Positions 58,822 through 64,000 of a stretch of DNA of 64,000 nt are shown here, one piece after another. Position numbers and translations under genes: made by a program. The stretch's first letter is position 1. Each line of letters begins with the position of its first letter. The notes beneath the pieces were generated by a model. That model saw only the letters and a list, made by a program, of their open reading frames with translations. It was not told the DNA's origin and searched no databases. The DNA comes from Galactobacter caseinivorans (GTDB taxonomy: Bacteria > Actinomycetota > Actinomycetes > Actinomycetales > Micrococcaceae). The stretch lies in contig NZ_QQXL01000005.1 of assembly GCF_003640665.1 (NCBI RefSeq), forward strand, positions 62,001 through 126,000. Reading direction: 5' to 3'.

Positions 58822-58859
58822 TTGACGTCAACGGTACGCCGATGGTTGCGTAACGACAA
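58822..58859 (-). promoter_or_regulatory. Promoter and MarR-type operator of the MFS operon
   Basis: On the minus strand TTGTCG (58854-58859) and TACCGT (58831-58836) are spaced by exactly 17 bp. The palindrome TTGACGTCAA (58822-58831) overlaps the -10/start region and the imperfect GTTGCGTAAC (58845-58854) lies between the elements, so a repressor here would block polymerase. Confidence 0.6.
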
Positions 58860-59095
58860 CTAACGTGATGGGGGTCGCATGAGAAATATGTTGGGGCTCC
58901 GGCGTGCCCTGCGGGGCGCTGGCGGGGCTTCTGCGGGGCGCTGGTGGGGCCGGCCGCCGCGGCACCCGACCGCGGCACTGGGAGCAGGCTCACGTCTGCG
59001 CCCTGCGCCTGAGTCGCTAAAATGATCACGGCAGGCGCGCGAACTCAGCTTCGCTCAGCCCAGCCAACCCCCCATGATTTGGAGAGATACCCCGC
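58860..59095. other. Gene-free divergent region upstream of the DUF2637 gene
   Basis: Completes the 330-bp gap from 58766. It contains a repeated 'ctgcggggcgctggc/tgggg' (about 58908 and 58929) and a possible -10 TAAAAT at 59018-59023. No ORF with coding character. Confidence 0.5.
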
Positions 59096-59743
59096 ATGAG
59101 CACCACAGCGCCACGCAACGAGCCCTCACTGGGCGTCCTTTGGACGGCCGTCGCCGCCACCGTCGTGATCGCGGTGGGTGCATTTGTGCTCTCCTTCGCG
59201 GCCCTGACTGACTTGGCGCAACGCTCCGGCATCGACACCAGCCTGGCGTGGATCTGGCCCATCATTGTGGACGGCATGATCGTGGCGGCGACCGTCGCCA
59301 TCGTGGCCCTGAACGGTCACGACCGCCGCGCCATGGTCTACCCCTGGTCGCTGCTCTTTTTTGGCGCCATTGTCTCCACCGCGGCCAACTCCGCCCACGC
59401 CATCCTGACCGTGGGTCAGATGCAGTCTGAGATCCCGCCGCTGGTTTCCGCGCTGGTGGCGGCCATGCCTCCCGTGGTGCTCCTGGCCATCACCCACCTC
59501 ACCGTGCACATGTACCAAAAGCGCGCAGAGGTGATTCAGGAGCGCCAGCGCATCGAGGAGGAGCGCCTGCAGGCGGACCAGGATTACTACCGCGAGTTGC
59601 AGCTGCGCAAGGCCTCCGCCCAGGAGGCCATGGCCCGCGCCGTGCTGGAGGGACAGGACCCCGCGGTCCAGGCCTCCGAGCTGGCCCACCTCGACGACGA
59701 GCTCCTGGCGCTGCAAGAGGCCCTGAGCCCCATCAACGGCTAG
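59096..59743 (+). CDS. DUF2637 domain membrane protein
   Basis: 215 residues. Four membrane segments in the first 140 residues, with 'WIWPIIVDGMIVAATVAIVAL' (a DUF2637 signature), then a charged coiled coil 'QERQRIEEERLQADQDYYRELQLRK' facing the cytoplasm. DUF2637 proteins include plasmid-spread (Spd-like) and chromosomal proteins of unknown action. GGAGAG precedes ATG 59096. Confidence 0.88.
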   Translation: MSTTAPRNEPSLGVLWTAVAATVVIAVGAFVLSFAALTDLAQRSGIDTSLAWIWPIIVDGMIVAATVAIVALNGHDRRAMVYPWSLLFFGAIVSTAANSAHAILTVGQMQSEIPPLVSALVAAMPPVVLLAITHLTVHMYQKRAEVIQERQRIEEERLQADQDYYRELQLRKASAQEAMARAVLEGQDPAVQASELAHLDDELLALQEALSPING

Positions 59744-59790
59744 AGTCGCCTGGCCGGGCCGGCGGTTTGGTCCCGTCCCAGGGGCCGGAC

Positions 59791-59804
59791 GTCCTCGAGA
59801 GGAC
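59791..59804. promoter_or_regulatory. Perfect palindrome GTCCTCGAGAGGAC
   Basis: 14-bp palindrome 67 bp before the FadR-like regulator ATG. A candidate autoregulatory operator; no other evidence. Confidence 0.4.
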
Positions 59805-59870
59805 CGGTCATTCCCGACGGAACTGGCCGCCGGATTCCCGTTCAGGGCCCTCACGGCCCAAGATAGAGGC

Positions 59871-60803
59871 ATGACTATGGCGTCAGCACCTTCCCCCGGG
59901 CCGGATCGTACCCCCGGCAGCGCCCCTCAGCGCACCCCCGGCCATGCCCCGGACCAGTCGCCTGAGCCCCCTCGTGGGGCCGGTGCCGGGCCGGAGAGGG
60001 AGCCGGAAGTGGGAACGGAAGCGGAAACCGAAACGGAACTGGGCCACGGCGAATCCCCGTTCCAGGGCCGGGCCCATCAGCGCGTCTTGGACTGGGTGGA
60101 GGCACAGCTGCGTGCCGGCCAGCTGCGCATCGGCGATCAGCTCCCCGGCGAGCGAGCCCTCGCGGAGACGCACGGCATCTCCCGCGCCAGCGTGCGTGAT
60201 GCCATCCGGACTCTGGAGGTCATGGGGTTGGTGCGCACCTCCACCGGCTCCGGCCCGCGTTCCGGCGCCGTGCTGATTTCTCGCCCGGCCAAGGGCATCT
60301 CCAACATGTTGCGTCTGCACGTGGCCAGCTCAGGCCTGGAGGTGGAGGACGTGGTGGAGGTCCGGGCGCTCCTGGAGACCTGGGCGGCCACCGTGGTGGA
60401 CTTCAACGAAATCCCGGATGGTGGCCGCGAGATCCTGGTCGAGGCCGCGGATTTGTTGGAGATGATGGACGACGCTGACCTGACGCGGGCGGAGTTCCAG
60501 GCGCTGGACACCCGCTTCCACGTGTTGCTGGCCAAGCTGGCAGGCAACAACGTCCTGGACGCGATCATGGCCTCGCTCAAGGACGCGATTGGCGACCTGG
60601 TTTCCGCCTCCGTTGATGACAACGCGACCTGGGAGCCCATCGCCAAGGTGCTGCGCGGCCAGCATCGCGAGATTTTCCACGCGGTGCAATCCGGCGAGCA
60701 CCAGCACGCCGCCAACCTGCTGCGCGAGCACATCGAGTGGTTCTACTCCCACACGAGCGATCAGCGCCCAGGCGAGGCGGAGCACCCGCCGCGCCTGGTC
60801 TAG
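59871..60803 (+). CDS. FadR/GntR family transcriptional regulator (FCD domain)
   Basis: 310 residues. A disordered Pro/Glu-rich N-terminus (1-65) precedes a GntR HTH ('LRIGDQLPGERALAETHGISRASVRDAIRTLEVMGLV' in outline, about 85-120) and an all-helical FCD ligand-binding domain with 'TRFHVLLAKLAGN' and 'QHREIFHAVQSGEHQHAANLLREHI', whose His/Asp residues bind metal and an organic acid. It probably controls uptake or breakdown of a carboxylic acid; no target operon adjoins. ATG 59871; an ATG at 59877 is also possible. Confidence 0.9.
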   Translation: MTMASAPSPGPDRTPGSAPQRTPGHAPDQSPEPPRGAGAGPEREPEVGTEAETETELGHGESPFQGRAHQRVLDWVEAQLRAGQLRIGDQLPGERALAETHGISRASVRDAIRTLEVMGLVRTSTGSGPRSGAVLISRPAKGISNMLRLHVASSGLEVEDVVEVRALLETWAATVVDFNEIPDGGREILVEAADLLEMMDDADLTRAEFQALDTRFHVLLAKLAGNNVLDAIMASLKDAIGDLVSASVDDNATWEPIAKVLRGQHREIFHAVQSGEHQHAANLLREHIEWFYSHTSDQRPGEAEHPPRLV

Positions 60804-60863
60804 TGGCGCACTTGGGGACGCGCGGGAGGGTGCGCCCGGGGGGTTCGCGGCTAGGGCTTGCGG

Positions 60864-61853
60864 CTAGGGCTTGGCCCGCGCCGCGACGGCCGCCTGGGCC
60901 TGACCGGCGGCCTTCCCGTACGCCTCGGCGCCCCAGAAACTTGCGACGACGCGGCCGTTGACCCGCTCCAGGATGGGTTGCGTGATCCCGCTGGCGCTCA
61001 GGCGCAGAGCCTGCTCGACGCTGCTCGCTTGGCTCAGGCGCTCAAGCTGCGCCCAGGTGGGCGGCATGAGGAAAAGATCCCCAGCCGCGAAGCGCGCCAA
61101 GGCTGCCGCCGGCGTGATCCAGAAGGACCGGGCTGACTCGGTGGTCTCGCCGTCCGCCTCTTGCCCGTGCGGCAGCGCGGCCACAAAGAAGTGGGTGTCG
61201 TAGCGGCGTGGCTCGCCCTCCGGCGTGACCCACCGATCCACCTCTCGCAGCCCGGCCAGGTTCGGGACCAGGCCGCGGCGGCTCAGGACCGCGCTCAGAG
61301 AGCTGCGGTGGGCGGAGAGGTCCTCGCGATCCTGGGGCTCAACCCAGCCGCCGCCCGGTGCGGGGACGGCCAGCAGCACCCCACATTCCTCGTAGCTCTC
61401 ACGCAGCGCCGCGGAGACCACGGCGCCCGCGCGCGTGGCCTGGTCCGCAACGAGGGGGTCGTGGCGCAACACCAACTCCCCGCCGTCCTGGCCCCAGAGG
61501 CGGGAGTCCTCGTAGTCGCTCGGGTCCACGGACCCGCCTGGGAACACGGCGGCCCCGGAGGCAAAGGCCATGGTGGAGGCGCGCACCTGCATGAACACCT
61601 CGACGCCTGCTGCGCCGTTGTCGCCGCTGTCGCCGTCGCTGCCGCCGCCTACGTCGGCGCTCCTGGCCGCCTGGCGCACAAGCAACACGGTGGCTGCGTC
61701 CTTCACGGGCCGCGGGCCCAGATTCGGAGACGGCGCCACCGGTGGGGCCTTTGGCGTGCCGACGCCGGAAGGCGCGGCCGCGCTGGATGCCTGCCCACCG
61801 CCGTCGGGCATGGCCGCCGTGCCGTGTGCCGCCTGCGTGCCCTGCTGATCCAT
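60864..61853 (-). CDS. NUDIX hydrolase
   Basis: 329 residues, larger than the 150-residue core because of a 50-residue Gly/Ala/Pro-rich N-terminus (holding a dispersed-motif copy at 61799) and a long C-terminal half. The Nudix box is seen as 'GAVVSAALRESYEECGVLL' (the RExxEExG core), following 'FPGGSVD'. Architecture resembles NUDT19-type enzymes that hydrolyse CoA derivatives, and the C-terminus has 'FLMPPTWAQLERL' as in that group. ATG 61853. Divergent from the Rieske gene. Confidence 0.87.
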   Translation of the reverse strand: MDQQGTQAAHGTAAMPDGGGQASSAAAPSGVGTPKAPPVAPSPNLGPRPVKDAATVLLVRQAARSADVGGGSDGDSGDNGAAGVEVFMQVRASTMAFASGAAVFPGGSVDPSDYEDSRLWGQDGGELVLRHDPLVADQATRAGAVVSAALRESYEECGVLLAVPAPGGGWVEPQDREDLSAHRSSLSAVLSRRGLVPNLAGLREVDRWVTPEGEPRRYDTHFFVAALPHGQEADGETTESARSFWITPAAALARFAAGDLFLMPPTWAQLERLSQASSVEQALRLSASGITQPILERVNGRVVASFWGAEAYGKAAGQAQAAVAARAKP

Positions 61854-61964
61854 GCTGCTGCCTTTCGACGCGAGTGCGCTGCTCCGCCGAGTCTAGGCGG
61901 CCCGGGCGGTAGCGTTGGGGGTAGTCAGGCCCGCGTGGAGCGGGCGCGCGCGCGAAGGAGTGGC

Positions 61965-62318
61965 ATGGCCCAGGTCTTGGACATTGCAGGCAACGACGAC
62001 ATCCCCGAGGGCGAGGCCGTGGTGGTCCCCGGCGAGGACAACGAAACGGGCAAGGACATTGCCGTTTTCCACGCGGAGGATGGCGAATTTTATGCGTTGG
62101 ATGACAATTGCACGCATGAAACGGCGTCGCTCGCGGACGGGTGGATCGAGGGCGACCGGGTGGAATGCCCGCTGCATGCCACGGAGTTCTGCCTGCGCAC
62201 GGGCAAGGTGATGTCGCTCCCGGCCACGGAGTCCACGTTCACGCACAAGGTGGAGGTCGTGGACGGCCGTGTGCTGCTGCACCCGGGCGAGGCCGTGTCT
62301 GACGCGGTGCGCAAGTGA
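61965..62318 (+). CDS. Rieske [2Fe-2S] ferredoxin
   Basis: 117 residues. Cluster ligands are C-x-H in 'DDNCTHETASLADG' and C-x2-H in 'ECPLHATEFCLRTGK', typical of dioxygenase-type (bacterial) Rieske ferredoxins. It carries electrons between the reductase encoded next (GTGA overlap) and an oxygenase. AAGGAG lies 6 nt before ATG 61965. No oxygenase component is nearby, so the acceptor is encoded elsewhere or the pair serves another enzyme. Confidence 0.93.
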   Translation: MAQVLDIAGNDDIPEGEAVVVPGEDNETGKDIAVFHAEDGEFYALDDNCTHETASLADGWIEGDRVECPLHATEFCLRTGKVMSLPATESTFTHKVEVVDGRVLLHPGEAVSDAVRK

Positions 62319-63754
62319 GCTCCGGCGAACCCACTCAGGCCGGGGCAGGGCGCCCGACGCCGCCGGAGTCGGTTCTGGTGATTGGCGGCGGTCCCGCGGG
62401 ATACACCTTCGTGGACCAGCTGCGCCTGCGCGGCTACCGCGGCGAGCTGACGCTCGTGGATCCGGACGGCCTGCCGATGGACAGGCCGCCGCTGTCCAAG
62501 GAGTTTTTGCGCGGGGCCATGAGCCGCGAGGAGCTGCAGTTCCGCGATCAGGCCTGGTACGACGAGCGCCAGATCACCGTGATTTCAGGACGCGTCGTGG
62601 AGATCAGCGGAGTGCGCCGCGGCGACGACGTAGCCGTGTGGGAGGTGGAGCTGCAGGGTGAGGTGGGTGCCGATGGCCGTGAGCAGTGGGGGCCCATGCA
62701 CCGTGCCGAGGTGGTGGTGCTGGCCACCGGCACCGGGCCGGTGGCCGCCGTCAGCGAAGGCGCGCTCCTGGAGCGGGTCATCCACCAGTTCTACTCGGTG
62801 CACGAGGCCCATCTGCTCCGCAAGCTCATGGTCCCCGGGGCGCGCTTGACCGTCGTGGGCGGCGGGCTGGTGGGCGCAGAGGTGGCCTCGGTGGCGCTGG
62901 AGCGCGGCGTTGTTGTGACGCTGGTAAATAGCTCTGGCCCCGCGGCGCACCGCTCCTTTGGGAAGGTGGCCGCGGCGCAGTTGGAGGATGCGCACCGCGA
63001 GCGTGGGGTGGACGTGGTCCAGGGGCAGGTGCTGCGACTCACGCAGCTTGAAGGGCAGCCGGGTGCCGGTGGCGTTGACGAGGTGACTGGCGTTGACGGG
63101 GTGACTGGCGCGGGTGGCACACCTGGCGCGGGCGGCAGGGCCGTGCTCGTGGAGCTCGCCGACGGGCGCTCCTGGGAGGCGGACCTGGTGCTGCAGGCCA
63201 CCGGTGCTGCCCCGCAGGACGAACTGGCGCTGAACGTGGGCGCTGAGGTGGCGCCGCGCTTCAACGTGAGCGGAGGCAACGAGGCGCGTGGTGGCGGAGG
63301 CGTGCTGGTGGACTCCACCGGCCGCACCTCGGTCCCCAACCTCTGGGCCATTGGCGACGTGGCGCGGCGCAGCGACGAGAAGGGTGCACCGCTGACCTGG
63401 AGCGGCCACTGGGAGGCGGCCATGCACTCCGCCGAGGACGCCGCGGCCGCACTCCTGGGCCAGTCCCCGGAGGAGCGCGGCGCCAAGTGGTTCTGGTCCG
63501 ACAGGCACGGGCAGCACATCGAGGTGGTCGGCGACCCCACGGCGGGCCGCGTGATCACGCGCGAGGATGAGCGCGGAGTGCGCGGCGTCTTCTCTCTGGG
63601 CGAGGCCGGCGAGCTGCTGGGTGCCGTCACGTTCGACGACGCTCGGCTGGCCCGGGCGGCACGCAGGCTGATCGACCGCGGGCGCGAGGTGGACGCCGCC
63701 GCACTCGCCGATCCGGAGGTCTCGGCTCGCGACCTGGTGCGCCCGGCCCGCTGA
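62315..63754 (+). CDS. Ferredoxin reductase, FAD-dependent (HcaD/BphA4-like)
   Basis: 479 residues. FAD-binding 'VLVIGGGPAGYTFVDQLRLRGY', NAD-binding 'LTVVGGGLVGAEVASVALERG', the FAD motif 'VPNLWAIGDVAR' and a C-terminal reductase domain ending 'KWFWSDRHGQHIEVVG'. It transfers electrons from NADH to the Rieske ferredoxin with which it overlaps. An insertion of about 25 residues rich in TG/GAGG (codons near 63060-63130) sits between the domains and looks like slippage. GTG start. Confidence 0.92.
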   Translation: MSSGEPTQAGAGRPTPPESVLVIGGGPAGYTFVDQLRLRGYRGELTLVDPDGLPMDRPPLSKEFLRGAMSREELQFRDQAWYDERQITVISGRVVEISGVRRGDDVAVWEVELQGEVGADGREQWGPMHRAEVVVLATGTGPVAAVSEGALLERVIHQFYSVHEAHLLRKLMVPGARLTVVGGGLVGAEVASVALERGVVVTLVNSSGPAAHRSFGKVAAAQLEDAHRERGVDVVQGQVLRLTQLEGQPGAGGVDEVTGVDGVTGAGGTPGAGGRAVLVELADGRSWEADLVLQATGAAPQDELALNVGAEVAPRFNVSGGNEARGGGGVLVDSTGRTSVPNLWAIGDVARRSDEKGAPLTWSGHWEAAMHSAEDAAAALLGQSPEERGAKWFWSDRHGQHIEVVGDPTAGRVITREDERGVRGVFSLGEAGELLGAVTFDDARLARAARRLIDRGREVDAAALADPEVSARDLVRPAR

Positions 63755-63881
63755 TCCCCTGGGTTGGTGAGGATCCCCCGGCGTCCGCGGTCCGGTTTTC
63801 CACCGCCTTTTCGCCCCAGGACCGAGCATTGTTCGGGTGTGGGCCCAAAACCCGGTGGAGAATCGCCCGCCCCATCTTAGT

Positions 63882-63905
63882 TCACCAAGTTATATAACCT
63901 GGTGA
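63882..63905. promoter_or_regulatory. 24-bp near-perfect palindrome, probable MarR operator
   Basis: TCACCAAGTTATATAACCTGGTGA is a palindrome with one mismatched pair. It ends directly at the -10-like TACGAT and 13 nt before the GTG of the MarR-like gene, so it most likely mediates autorepression. Confidence 0.65.
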
Positions 63906-63911
63906 TACGAT
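63906..63911 (+). promoter_or_regulatory. -10 element TACGAT, leaderless promoter
   Basis: TACGAT ends 7 nt before GTG 63919, adjacent to the palindrome. Confidence 0.45.
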
Positions 63912-63918
63912 TGCCCAC

Positions 63919-64000
63919 GTGACTGAGACAGTTCCCCCCGCAGGCGAGGTGATCGCCGCACTCCTGGGCCGCATGTACGTGCTGAACCGCATCGCGTCCT
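63919..64000 (+). CDS. Probable MarR-family regulator, N-terminus only
   Basis: Only 27 residues are visible (MTETVPPAGEVIAALLGRMY onward). The helix 'VIAALLGRMYVLNRIAS' is compatible with the first dimerisation helix of a MarR protein, and the palindromic operator in front supports a regulator. The call is tentative because the winged helix lies outside the window. Confidence 0.4.
   Translation, partial: MTETVPPAGEVIAALLGRMYVLNRIAS

Overview
The window is high-GC DNA coding densely on both strands, typical of an actinobacterium. A Micrococcales, probably Micrococcaceae-like, host is inferred from a mycothiol-dependent isomerase-family protein, an ESX/WXG-like secreted lipase pair, a septum-formation lipoprotein, a CGNR-type zinc-finger regulator and a DUF2637 membrane protein. 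No rRNA, tRNA, CRISPR array, transposase or prophage module was recognised. Genes in operons very often overlap by ATGA, GTGA or TTGA. Several solitary genes carry a TAnnnT -10 element only 6-7 nt before the start codon, which implies leaderless mRNAs.

Layout. 1-8.5 kb (minus): a membrane protein, an aldo/keto reductase and three large, related, internally duplicated membrane proteins in one overlapping operon. 8.6-13.6 kb: a mycothiol-dependent isomerase-like protein, a repeat-rich gap, an AbiEi/DUF559-like protein, small proteins, and a divergent WYL regulator/RidA pair. 13.7-18.9 kb: rlmN, a PLDc_N membrane protein, thioredoxin, an MpaB-like oxygenase, an aminotransferase and a septum-formation lipoprotein. 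19-23.7 kb: an ABC exporter with a DesK/DesR-like two-component system behind a palindromic operator, then a TauE-like permease. 23.7-29.6 kb: small proteins, an acetyltransferase, purB, and a WXG-like protein coupled to an ESX-like lipase. 29.7-34.7 kb: a HisC/Pat aminotransferase and an E1alpha-E1beta-E2 branched-chain-type 2-oxoacid dehydrogenase operon without E3.

34.7-40.7 kb: an ankyrin lipoprotein, a divergent NAD(P)-binding protein/HxlR pair, and a compositionally different bacteriocin-like locus (secreted peptide, ABC ATPase, two membrane proteins) whose first two genes are broken by frameshifts and an amber codon, followed by an orphan excisionase-like protein. 40.8-50.2 kb: a CycA-like permease, a CitE-like lyase, an SRPBCC protein, an OGG-like protein, an FAH-family protein, a divergent MFS/TetR pair, a lactonase and a DUF805 protein. 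50.5-54.3 kb: a complete OpuC/ProU-type osmoprotectant importer. 54.3-64 kb: a Tag-family glycosylase lacking most zinc ligands, a VOC protein, an MFS-MarR-nitroreductase operon, DUF2637, a FadR-like regulator, a NUDIX hydrolase, a Rieske ferredoxin/ferredoxin reductase pair and the start of a probable MarR gene behind a near-perfect 24-bp palindrome.

The strongest novelty candidates are a dispersed 12-bp motif (TGCCCGACGNCG, 15 copies counted by eye), the triplicated membrane-protein operon, the decaying bacteriocin-like cluster, and the WXG/lipase pair.
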